Under the pieces are notes generated by a model. The model searched no databases, was not told where the DNA came from, and was given only the letters and a program-made list of their open reading frames with translations. DNA of 64,000 nucleotides from positions 1 through 64,000 of the forward strand of contig JAUILZ010000002.1 in assembly GCA_030432755.1 (NCBI GenBank), in the 5' to 3' direction. This document shows positions 43,170 to 51,207 of the stretch, piece by piece. Every line of letters begins with the position of its first letter. Position 1 is the first letter of the stretch. Origin of the DNA: Gammaproteobacteria bacterium. Its GTDB lineage: Bacteria > Pseudomonadota > Gammaproteobacteria > Arenicellales > Poriferihabitantaceae. A program made the position numbers and the translations under genes.

Positions 43170-45113
43170 TCAGCGCGCGATTCGGTAGAGCGTGATATCG
43201 CCACCGGACCAAATTTCCCCGTAGCGATCGGGATGCGCCGCCAGGTGCTGCCTCAGCGCCTCCGGGTAGTAGCGCGAGACCTGCATGATATCCGCCGGCC
43301 AGTGCCCCGAACGGCGCCCGGTTTCGCTCGTCGCTCCATCACGCAGGTTCACCGCCAGCAACCAGCCGCGATATCGCGACAACGGATCATCCGTGTAGTC
43401 GTCGAAGGCGAACGGAAAGGCCTGGTAGAGCGCATCGGCGAAGAACTTGTAGCGGAATGTCCGGTGTGGCGTGAGAGCGCTCAGGACGTAACCCGTCACC
43501 GGGTCGGTGAGCACCTGTTCACTGCCGGGTAACGCATTCATCGCGTCGACCAGGTCGCCCCAGTACTGCGCGCTGTTGGCCTCCGGCACCGGCAGGTTGG
43601 TGCTGCGGACGTGGGGGTTGAGCGCCGCCACCGGCGTTCCGGGAACTACCAGCAGAAACAGGAGCGCGGTTGCTGGCAATGACAGCCAGCGCGGCAATGT
43701 TGCGCGCCCCGCGCCAGAGAATGCGCGCACCACCCAGATAGCCGCCACCTGGGCGAGGGGCACCAGGAAGAGCAGGCGCCAGAGTGAATGCTCGCCTTCG
43801 ATCCGCAGGTAGATGTCCACGAACACCGGGTTGAATACCGTCAGCAATGGCAGCAGCATGCCAGCGACGAGCCAGGGCTGCTCGCGAAAGTGGCGCCAGC
43901 CGCTGATAAAGAGCAGCGCCACGAGACCACCCCAGATGGTTATCGTTTCGGCGAACTGGTAGCCGGGGTGGAGGATATGCAGCGGCCCGAAACCCGGCAC
44001 TGCCAGCGGCAGGGCCACCACCTTGCCGCTGCCGTCCACCGGTATCGCCGATCTGTCGAACGCCAGTTCAAGACCAAGTATCCCGATGCAATACAGTGCC
44101 GAACAGGCAAGAATCAGCAAAGTCAGATTGCGTCCCACGGAAGCACCGCTGCGCAACCACCGGTCCACCACCACCCATGCCAGCGTGGCCACGCCCATGA
44201 GAAGAATGAACAGACCTTCCTGCTGGTGCATCACCAGGGCGATGCCGAAGCAGATCAGCCAGAGGAGCCCGTTGCCTGCGATAACACCACGAAGCCGCCG
44301 GCCTTTGGCGTACGCTTCGCGGCGCGCGAGCAAATCCAGCAGGCAGACCTGGGCGGCGAGGAACACGATGCAGTTGAGGATCACCGGCGCCAGGCTGTAA
44401 TAGCGGACGAAGGAAAACGCGCTGGTGCCCAACTGAAGCGCGGTGAACAACGCCGCCAGGAATGCCGCGAGAGAGCGCGCCCGGGGCGTCTCCAGCAAAC
44501 TCTCCGCCAGGCGATGGCTGAAGGTATAGACGGCGAGCAGGAAGAGCAGCCCGCTCATTCCCATGACCGGCGCCAGCAACGCATCCGGCTCCGACCCGGT
44601 CGCCCAGGCCTCGAGAGCGATCAGGACGTACCAGAAACCACCGTGCTGCGTGACCAGGTGGGTCAACCGAAGCGGCGGACCCAGGTTGCCCTGCTCGATG
44701 TAGCCGAGCTGGATGCGGGTGAATTCCAGGTGACGGAACAGGTCCGCCGGCACCTCGGTGTAGGGTCCGGTCCAGGCATACCAGGCAAGAAACAGTACCG
44801 CGGTGGCGAGGAGGCCGTTACGCCACGCCGCGTTTCCCCAGGCCGCCGCCAGCGCGCTGCCCTGGGCGTGCAGCAGGGGACGCCCGGCGAACCACAACAA
44901 CCCGCCGAGGAAGGCCGTCAGTATCGCGTAGCCGGTCAACAGTTCGGACGGACCGAGTATGTAGTTGCGTGTCAGCGAAACGAGAGCGATAAGTACGCCG
45001 CTCGAAAACGCCACGCTGAACAGCAACTGTTGGCGACGGATACCCAGCAGGATGACCAGCAGGTAACCGGGCAGCACGGTGATCAGCAGGTGTATGACAA
45101 TGGCGCCCATCAT
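43170..45113 (-). CDS. Polytopic membrane protein, GT-C glycosyltransferase-like
   Basis: A 647-residue protein with about 12-13 hydrophobic segments, a large soluble C-terminal part of about 150 residues (from about 495) and an early outer loop reading TGPYTEVPADLFRHLEF. An acidic residue in the first large outer loop is typical of GT-C enzymes that use lipid-linked sugars, so a surface-glycan glycosyltransferase is plausible, but no specific family is recognised. The neighbouring DegT aminotransferase supports a sugar-related role. It converges with topA, 23 bases apart. Confidence 0.6.
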   Translation of the reverse strand: MMGAIVIHLLITVLPGYLLVILLGIRRQQLLFSVAFSSGVLIALVSLTRNYILGPSELLTGYAILTAFLGGLLWFAGRPLLHAQGSALAAAWGNAAWRNGLLATAVLFLAWYAWTGPYTEVPADLFRHLEFTRIQLGYIEQGNLGPPLRLTHLVTQHGGFWYVLIALEAWATGSEPDALLAPVMGMSGLLFLLAVYTFSHRLAESLLETPRARSLAAFLAALFTALQLGTSAFSFVRYYSLAPVILNCIVFLAAQVCLLDLLARREAYAKGRRLRGVIAGNGLLWLICFGIALVMHQQEGLFILLMGVATLAWVVVDRWLRSGASVGRNLTLLILACSALYCIGILGLELAFDRSAIPVDGSGKVVALPLAVPGFGPLHILHPGYQFAETITIWGGLVALLFISGWRHFREQPWLVAGMLLPLLTVFNPVFVDIYLRIEGEHSLWRLLFLVPLAQVAAIWVVRAFSGAGRATLPRWLSLPATALLFLLVVPGTPVAALNPHVRSTNLPVPEANSAQYWGDLVDAMNALPGSEQVLTDPVTGYVLSALTPHRTFRYKFFADALYQAFPFAFDDYTDDPLSRYRGWLLAVNLRDGATSETGRRSGHWPADIMQVSRYYPEALRQHLAAHPDRYGEIWSGGDITLYRIAR

Positions 45114-45191
45114 TGGAGCCTATCCCGAATTGCCCTCGCCTGGCCGAATCTGAGGCAGGCAGGATCCTGCCCAGGGCACCCCGGGGGTGAT

Positions 45192-46313
45192 TCAGAAAGC
45201 CTTGCGGATGGCGTCGATGACGCGGTCCTGTTCGTCGGCGGCGAGATAGGGGTGCATGGGCAGGCTGATCACCTCCTTAGAGAGGCGTTCGGATACCGGC
45301 ATCGAGACGCCCGCGCCGTCGGCGTCGCTGAAGGCCGGCTGCAGGTGGAGCGGGCAGGGATAGTAGATCGCGGACGGAATCGACGCCGCTTCCAGGGCTG
45401 ACCTGATCCGGTCGCGCTCCGGCGAACGCAGGGTGTACTGGGCCCAGGCGCTGGTGCAGTCCGCGGGTATTTCCGGTGTGGTGACGATATCCCCGAGCGC
45501 CTCGCTGTAGCGCGCCGCCACCCGCTGGCGCGCCTCGATCTCCGCCGCCAGCACCTTGAGCTTGCAGCGCAGCACCGCCGCCTGGATGGTGTCGAGGCGG
45601 CCGGTGATGCCGGTGCGGACGTTCTCGTACTGGGTCGCGCCCTTGCCGTGGAAGCGGATCGAGCGCAGCACCTCCGCGCGATCGGCGTCAGCGGTGAATA
45701 CCGCGCCGCCGTCGCCGTAGCAGCCGAGGGGCTTGGCGGGGAAGAAACTGGTTGCGCCGATGTCGCCGAAGGCGCCGACCTGCTTGCCGCCACGCGCGCC
45801 GCCGAAGCTCTGCGCCGCGTCGGCGAGAACGAACATTTCGTTTTCCCGGGCAATGGCGCCGATGGCGTCGTAGTCCGCGGGCAGGCCGAACAGGTCCACC
45901 GGAATCACCCCGCGCAGGCGAAGCTTTCCTTCACGCCGGATACGCTTCACCGTGTCCTGCAGCAGGTCGGGATCGATGTTGAACGTGTCCTCCTCCACGT
46001 CCACGAATACCGTGGTGGCGCCGAGGAGCTGGATCACCTCCGCGGTGGCAACAAAGGTGAAGGGCGGCGCGATCACCGCGTCTCCCGGGCCGATGCCATA
46101 GCTCATGAGGGACATGAGCAGGGCGTCGGTGCCGCTGGCGGTGCTGATCACGTGCTCGGCGCCGCAGAACTCGCCCAGCTCCTGCTCGAAGGCGTAGACC
46201 TCCGGTCCCATGATGAACTGGCCGTGTTCGAGCACGGCGTCGATGGCGCCGCGGATCTCTTCCTCGAGGAGTCGGAACTGGGCGTTCAGGTCTACGAATT
46301 TCATCTGTGGCAA
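45192..46313 (-). CDS. DegT/DnrJ/EryC1/StrS aminotransferase
   Basis: A 373-residue PLP-dependent enzyme that makes amino sugars on nucleotide-sugar substrates. MKFVDLNAQFRLLEEEI at the start, the GTDALLMSLMSYGIGPGDAVI block, ADAAQSFGG and the PLP lysine in SFFPAKPLGCYGDGGAVFT (Lys194) are all diagnostic. WbpE-like enzymes that make UDP-GlcNAc3NA-type sugars open similarly, but the exact substrate is unclear. The 78-base gap to the next gene (43170-45113) is compatible with one operon. Confidence 0.92.
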   Translation of the reverse strand: MPQMKFVDLNAQFRLLEEEIRGAIDAVLEHGQFIMGPEVYAFEQELGEFCGAEHVISTASGTDALLMSLMSYGIGPGDAVIAPPFTFVATAEVIQLLGATTVFVDVEEDTFNIDPDLLQDTVKRIRREGKLRLRGVIPVDLFGLPADYDAIGAIARENEMFVLADAAQSFGGARGGKQVGAFGDIGATSFFPAKPLGCYGDGGAVFTADADRAEVLRSIRFHGKGATQYENVRTGITGRLDTIQAAVLRCKLKVLAAEIEARQRVAARYSEALGDIVTTPEIPADCTSAWAQYTLRSPERDRIRSALEAASIPSAIYYPCPLHLQPAFSDADGAGVSMPVSERLSKEVISLPMHPYLAADEQDRVIDAIRKAF

Positions 46314-46342
46314 TCTCCTGTCGGTGTCTCTCGCGGGACCAG

Positions 46343-47155
46343 TCAGTGTATTTCCAGGCGTCGCCCGTGAATCCGCGGGCGGGAATCGTTTGCCTCAATG
46401 GCGGGATACATCAGCGATGCCACCGCGGCGAATGGCAGCCCCACCTGCACCCCGGCCAGCGCAGCGGGCATGCCCACGGTATCGGTGTCGGCGAACAGGC
46501 CGGTCCGCGGGGTGCGAAAATCATACCGCGCGGGATCGGCAAACAGGGATACCGCGCCCAGGTAATAGCGGATACCGACCCCGAGCGCCTTGCCATAGGC
46601 CTCCTTGCGGGTCCAGCAACACAGCATCGCGTCATTTTGCCGTGCTTCCGGCAGCGATTCCCAGGCGGAGCGTTCGTCGGCGGCCAGTTTGCCCCGGGCG
46701 AGCCGCGCGGCAGCGATGGGTCGCGGCAGGGCCTCCATATCGACGCCCAGTTCCCTGTCGGTGGCGAGCGCGTAGAGAACCTTGTCGCGCGAGAGGCTAT
46801 AGTTGAAATGCAGGCCGACCGACGGTTCTGCCAGTACCGGCTTGCCTCGCGAGCCGTAGGCGAAGCCGATCCCGGTCGCGGGAATCCCGGTGTACGCGCC
46901 GAGCAGGTAGCGCATGCCAGCGCGACCGCCGAGGTAAAGGCGGCGTTTTTCCGCGTTCACAATACGCGCGCCGCGGGCGTGGTCCGCCGGGGTGAGGCAG
47001 CGCGCAAGGGCGGTGCCCTGGGTCGTCAGGTCGAGGGACCAGAGGTCGATTGCGCCAGGATTTGGAAGCGCCTGCTGACTGGCGGGGTCCATCGCTTCCC
47101 AGTTCAGCGCCAGCATGCCCACCACCGCCTCCAGCGCCGGCTCACCAGGCATCAA
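46343..47155 (-). CDS. 4'-phosphopantetheinyl transferase (Sfp type)
   Basis: A 270-residue enzyme that attaches the phosphopantetheine arm of CoA to a carrier-protein serine. Sfp-type features are GKPVLAEPSVGLHFNYSLSRD (substrate loop), GVDMEAL (magnesium site) and CWTRKEAYGKALGVGI (second acidic/basic site). There is no carrier protein, NRPS or PKS gene in the window, so the target lies elsewhere. It overlaps the 73-residue gene upstream by 14 bases and is likely in the ilvA operon. Confidence 0.9.
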   Translation of the reverse strand: MMPGEPALEAVVGMLALNWEAMDPASQQALPNPGAIDLWSLDLTTQGTALARCLTPADHARGARIVNAEKRRLYLGGRAGMRYLLGAYTGIPATGIGFAYGSRGKPVLAEPSVGLHFNYSLSRDKVLYALATDRELGVDMEALPRPIAAARLARGKLAADERSAWESLPEARQNDAMLCCWTRKEAYGKALGVGIRYYLGAVSLFADPARYDFRTPRTGLFADTDTVGMPAALAGVQVGLPFAAVASLMYPAIEANDSRPRIHGRRLEIH

Positions 47156-47363
47156 AAACCGGCGCGAAACTGTTCATCTGCAGCAGGGCGTTCTCCTCGG
47201 TGCTGGTGTCGAGCCCCTCGCGCTTGCGCTGCAGTATGCGGTACTGGAGCCCCTGCCGGTCGAACAGGGCGGTGCCTTCGCCGGTGCCGAGTTCCACCAC
47301 AAGGCCCTCGCCGGGCATGCTGAAGATGCCCACCAGGCGCGTCTTGTCTGCCTTGCCGTTCAT
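47142..47363 (-). CDS. Small conserved-looking protein of unknown function
   Basis: A 73-residue soluble protein with a predicted beta-rich start (DKTRLVGIFSMPGEGLVVELG) and a helical end. No family is recognised. It lies between ilvA (10-base gap) and the phosphopantetheinyl transferase (14-base overlap), all on the minus strand, which supports it being a real, co-translated gene. It starts with an ATG at 47361-47363. Confidence 0.6.
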   Translation of the reverse strand: MNGKADKTRLVGIFSMPGEGLVVELGTGEGTALFDRQGLQYRILQRKREGLDTSTEENALLQMNSFAPVFDAW

Positions 47364-47373
47364 GTCGGATGGA

Positions 47374-48912
47374 TCATGACAGAAATAGCCGGTACACGGG
47401 ATTGTCGGTTTCCTCGCGATAGGAGTAACCGAGATTGCGCAGGAACCGGTTGAAGGCCACGCGGTCCGACCGGGGAACGATGATACCGCAGAGCACGCGA
47501 CCGAAATCGGAGCCGTGGTTGCGGTAGTGGAACAGGGTGATGTTGAAGTCGGTGCCGAGCTGGTCGAGGAACTTGCGCAGCGCGCCGATACGCTCGGGAA
47601 ACTCGAAGCTGAACACGCGCTCGTTCTCGAGGCCCGGCGCGCGCCCACCCACCATGTGACGCGCATGCACCTTGGCGATCTCGTTGTCGGTGAGATCCTG
47701 GGTCGGGAAGCCGGCTGACTCGAGCTTGCCGACGAGATCCTCGATCTCGCCGCTCTCGCGGATCTGTACGCCGACGAAGATATGCGCGCAGTCGTCGCCG
47801 GCATAGCGGTAGTTGAACTCCGACAGCTCGCGATTGCCGATCAGGCGGTAGAAGCGGCGGAACGAACCACGCTCCTCGGGGATGGTCACGGCGAGGATGG
47901 CTTCCCGGCGTTCGCCGATCTCGGCGCGCTCTGAGATATGCCGCAGGCGGTCGAAGTTGACATTGGCGCCGGTGCAGATCGCCACCAGGTTGCGGTCCCG
48001 CACCGGCTTGCCGGCGTCCTCGCGCTCCTGCAACCAGCGCTTGATCCCGGCCACGCCGAGCGCGCCGGAGGGTTCCACCAGCGTGCGCGTATCTTCGAAG
48101 GTGTCCTTGACCGCAGCGCAGATCTCGTCGGTGGAGACGCGCACGTAGTCGTCCACCAGTTCCCGGCACAGGCGAAAGGTCTCCTTGCCGACCTGCTTCA
48201 CCGCCACGCCGTCGGCGAAGATGCCGACCTGCTTCAGCCTGATCCGCCGCCCGGCGCGCACTGACTGGGTCATGGCGTCCGACTCTTCAGGTTCCACGCC
48301 GATGATGCGCACTCGCGGCTGCACCTGCTTGACGTAGGCCGCGACTCCGGAAATCAGGCCACCGCCGCCCACCGGTACGAATATCGTGTCGATATCGCTG
48401 ACGCCCTGCTTGAGGATCTCCATCCCCACGGTGCCCTGGCCGGCGATGATGTCCGGGTCGTCGAACGGCGGGATCATCACCCTGCCCTCCCGTCTGGACA
48501 GGTCCCGCGCGTATTCCGCGGCGCCATCGAAGCTGTCTCCAACGAGCCGCACCTCGGCGCCCCAGCGCTCGACCGCCTCCACCTTGACCGCGGGCGCCGT
48601 CTGCGGCATCACCACGATGGCCTGGCAGCCCAGCCGATGGGCGCTCAATGCGACGCCGATGGCGTGATTGCCCGCCGACGCCACCACCACGCCGCGGCTG
48701 CGTTCCTTCTCGCCGATGGACGTCATCTTGTTGTAGGCGCCCCGGATCTTGTAGCAGAACACCGGCTGCTGGTCCTCGCGCTTCAGCCAGATGGTATTGC
48801 CGAGGCGATCGGAAAGCAGGCGGGCATGGTCGAGGGAGGTCTCCCGCGCGACGTCGTATACCCGCGCGTTGAGGATCGCGGTGAGATAGGAAAGGTGTGA
48901 CCTGGCCGGCAT
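47374..48912 (-). CDS. ilvA: Threonine ammonia-lyase, biosynthetic
   Basis: A 512-residue PLP enzyme that deaminates threonine to 2-oxobutyrate, the first step of isoleucine synthesis. The PLP lysine is in VFCYKIRGAYNKM (Lys55), the glycine-rich phosphate loop is VGGGGLISG and SAGNHAIGVALSA is the family motif. Two C-terminal ACT-like regulatory domains (about 330-415 and 425-505) bind isoleucine and valine, which gives the allosteric form. A TATAAT promoter lies upstream on the minus strand. Confidence 0.96.
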   Translation of the reverse strand: MPARSHLSYLTAILNARVYDVARETSLDHARLLSDRLGNTIWLKREDQQPVFCYKIRGAYNKMTSIGEKERSRGVVVASAGNHAIGVALSAHRLGCQAIVVMPQTAPAVKVEAVERWGAEVRLVGDSFDGAAEYARDLSRREGRVMIPPFDDPDIIAGQGTVGMEILKQGVSDIDTIFVPVGGGGLISGVAAYVKQVQPRVRIIGVEPEESDAMTQSVRAGRRIRLKQVGIFADGVAVKQVGKETFRLCRELVDDYVRVSTDEICAAVKDTFEDTRTLVEPSGALGVAGIKRWLQEREDAGKPVRDRNLVAICTGANVNFDRLRHISERAEIGERREAILAVTIPEERGSFRRFYRLIGNRELSEFNYRYAGDDCAHIFVGVQIRESGEIEDLVGKLESAGFPTQDLTDNEIAKVHARHMVGGRAPGLENERVFSFEFPERIGALRKFLDQLGTDFNITLFHYRNHGSDFGRVLCGIIVPRSDRVAFNRFLRNLGYSYREETDNPVYRLFLS

Positions 48913-48972
48913 GATCTGGATGGTTGATGCCCGACTTCGACCTGCGTCGCGGGCGCCCTGGCAAAGCGCCGG

Positions 48973-48978
48973 ATTATA
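48973..48978 (-). promoter_or_regulatory. Consensus -10 box for ilvA
   Basis: The minus strand reads TATAAT at the complement of 48973-48978, about 60 bases upstream of the ilvA ATG. The -35 region is weak (AGCCCG at the 17-base position). Confidence 0.4.
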
Positions 48979-49012
48979 TTACAGGACACTTACCACGGGC
49001 TCGCGGCGGGCA

Positions 49013-49039
49013 TTGGCCGTGGTCAAAGTTTGCTACAAT
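49013..49039 (+). promoter_or_regulatory. Putative promoter of the Pcm-like gene
   Basis: TTGGCC (49013-49018) and TACAAT (49034-49039) are separated by 15 bases, shorter than ideal. The methyltransferase ATG follows at 49076. This lies within the gap shared with the divergent ilvA gene. Confidence 0.35.
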
Positions 49040-49075
49040 TCGCGCGGTTCCCCACTCCCCGTATCGCGTCCCGCC

Positions 49076-49726
49076 ATGGACTTCGAAGTCGCCCGCGCCA
49101 ACATGATCGAGCAGCAGATCCGCCCGTGGAACGTGCTCGAGATCCAGACCCTGGAGGCTCTTGCGGCGGTACGGCGCGAGGATTTCGTCCCGCCGGCTTA
49201 TCGCGACCTGGCCTTCGCCGACGTGCAGATTCCCCTGGGCGGCGGTGAAGTCATGCTCGAGCCCAAGGTCAGCGCGCGGATGATGGAAGCGCTTCACCTC
49301 GGCGCCGGCGACCGGGTGCTGGAGATCGGCACAGGCAGCGGCTACCTCACCGCCCTGCTGAGCCGGGTCTGCGCCCACGTCACCAGCGTCGAGATCAATC
49401 CCGAACTGCTGGGCCAGGCACGCCGCAACCTCGGCATGGCCGGCATCGCCAACGTCACCCTCGAGGAAGGCGACGGCCATAACGGCTACGGCGCCCCGGG
49501 GAGCTACGACGCGATCCTGGTAAGCGGCTCCATGGCGCGTATCAGCGACGGCCTCACCCGCGGCCTGGTCACGGGCGGCCGGCTGGTGGGCATCGAGGGC
49601 TTCGACCCGGCGATGCAGGCGGTACTCTACCTGCGCACGTCATCGGGAGTGGATCGTCGCACCCTGTTCGAAACCTCGGCGCCACGATTGAAGAACGCGG
49701 AGGATGCCGCCGAGTTCATCTTCTGA
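49076..49726 (+). CDS. Protein-L-isoaspartate O-methyltransferase family protein
   Basis: A 216-residue SAM-dependent methyltransferase of the Pcm type. Motif I is VLEIGTGSGYLTALLSRV and the family N-terminus is MIEQQIRPWNVLE, with REDFVPPAYRDLAFAD after it. The PCMT fold is complete but short of the canonical Pcm C-terminus. In many gammaproteobacteria a Pcm-like gene of this kind sits directly before tolC, as here, and is not the main repair enzyme. The ATG at 49076 is preferred over in-frame starts from 48911 that overlap ilvA. Confidence 0.88.
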   Translation: MDFEVARANMIEQQIRPWNVLEIQTLEALAAVRREDFVPPAYRDLAFADVQIPLGGGEVMLEPKVSARMMEALHLGAGDRVLEIGTGSGYLTALLSRVCAHVTSVEINPELLGQARRNLGMAGIANVTLEEGDGHNGYGAPGSYDAILVSGSMARISDGLTRGLVTGGRLVGIEGFDPAMQAVLYLRTSSGVDRRTLFETSAPRLKNAEDAAEFIF

Positions 49727-49778
49727 ACCGTCCGGCGCCCGCCGCCGGTCACCCTGGCCAACCCAACAGCATACCGAA

Positions 49779-51200
49779 ATGAAGACTGGATTCAGCAGCG
49801 GGTGGAAAGGATTGTCCATCGCCCTCTTCCACCTGGCCCTGTCCACGCCCGCGTCCGCAGAGGACCTGTGGGACGTCTACCAGCTTGCGCTGGCCAACGA
49901 CGCCCTGTACCAGGCGGCCGAGGCGGATTACCAGGCGGCGCGCTACGAGCTGCCCCTCTCACGCAGCAATTTCCGGCCGGCCGTCAATGGCGTCGGCACC
50001 CTGGGCAGGAATCGCAACGATGCCAGCGGGGACTATGTCACCGACGACGACAGCTCCATCGGTATTGGTCTCGACATGCTGCTGTTCGACCGCGCCACCC
50101 GTATCGGCGTCGACCAGGCGGAACTGCAGGTACAGAACGCCGGGGTGCAACTGGACATCGCGCGCGATGATCTCGTGCTCAGGGTATCGGAGCGCTACTT
50201 CAACCACCTCGCCGCGCGCGACGCGAAGGAAGTCGCGCGACTGCAGAAGATCGCGATCCAGCGGCAGATGGACCTCGCGTCGGAACGCCTCGACGTTGGG
50301 CTCGGCACGCGCACCGACCTGTTCGATGCGCGCGCCCGCTTCCAGCAGGCCGAGGCCGACCTGATCGCCGCCGACATCCTCATCAACAATACCCTCCAGG
50401 CGCTCATCGAGATCATCAACGTGGTGCCCGAGACCATCGCCGCACTCGAGGAAAATTCCCCGCTCGATCCGCCGGAGCCCAACAATATCGATCACTGGGT
50501 GGGACTCGCGCGCAGCAACAACCTTCAGGTCCTGTCAGAGGACCTGAACCTGCAGATCGCGAGCCAGGAAGTGGACCGCCAGCGCGCGGGCCGCAGCCCC
50601 ACGCTGACCCTCGGCGCCAGCCAGAGTTACAACGACAACGGCGGCATATCCGACGACTCGTACAATTCCACCGGGGTAAACCTGTCGCTCAACCTGCCCA
50701 TCTACCTCGGCGGTTCCATCAACCTGCGCACCAAGCAGGCAGGCATGCGCTTCAACGCCGCCGAACAGGTGCTGGAAGCGGCGCGCCGCCAGGCTACCAC
50801 CAGCACCACCACGGCCTTCCTCTCGGTGACCAGCGGAATCAGCCAGGTCGAAGCGCTTGCCGAGGCCATCGTCGCCGGGGAAAGCGCGCTGCAGGCCAAG
50901 GAAGAGGGATTCAGCGCCGGTCTCACCACCAACATCGACGTGCTCGACGCCCAGCGCGACCTGTCAAGATCGCGGGTGGACTACCTGCGCGCGCGCTACA
51001 ACTACATCATCGCCCTGCTGCAACTGGAACAGGCCACCGGCGATCTCGGCGACGAGGACATCCAGTTCATCAACGACTGGCTGGTGGAACGCAATTCGGC
51101 GCACCGGTTGCACAATGACTTCCGCGAGATCCAGGTCGCCGAAGACGCACCGGTGAAGCCGTTACCGGTGCAGACCGCCAACAACGCGGTCTCCGAGTAA
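49779..51200 (+). CDS. tolC: TolC-family outer membrane channel
   Basis: A 473-residue outer-membrane efflux protein. Signal peptide (residues 1-27, ending STPASA) precedes EDLWDVYQLALANDALYQAAEADYQAARYELPLSRS, the usual TolC opening. Two repeats of outer-membrane efflux domain follow (about 30-215 and 240-425), rich in long helices, with NLPIYLGGSINLRTKQA in the second. It would serve tripartite exporters including the RND pump at 1.5-5.8 kb. It lies 52 bases behind the Pcm-like gene on the same strand. ATG at 49779 is the start of the signal peptide. Confidence 0.93.
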   Translation: MKTGFSSGWKGLSIALFHLALSTPASAEDLWDVYQLALANDALYQAAEADYQAARYELPLSRSNFRPAVNGVGTLGRNRNDASGDYVTDDDSSIGIGLDMLLFDRATRIGVDQAELQVQNAGVQLDIARDDLVLRVSERYFNHLAARDAKEVARLQKIAIQRQMDLASERLDVGLGTRTDLFDARARFQQAEADLIAADILINNTLQALIEIINVVPETIAALEENSPLDPPEPNNIDHWVGLARSNNLQVLSEDLNLQIASQEVDRQRAGRSPTLTLGASQSYNDNGGISDDSYNSTGVNLSLNLPIYLGGSINLRTKQAGMRFNAAEQVLEAARRQATTSTTTAFLSVTSGISQVEALAEAIVAGESALQAKEEGFSAGLTTNIDVLDAQRDLSRSRVDYLRARYNYIIALLQLEQATGDLGDEDIQFINDWLVERNSAHRLHNDFREIQVAEDAPVKPLPVQTANNAVSE

Positions 51201-51207
51201 CGGCGGC

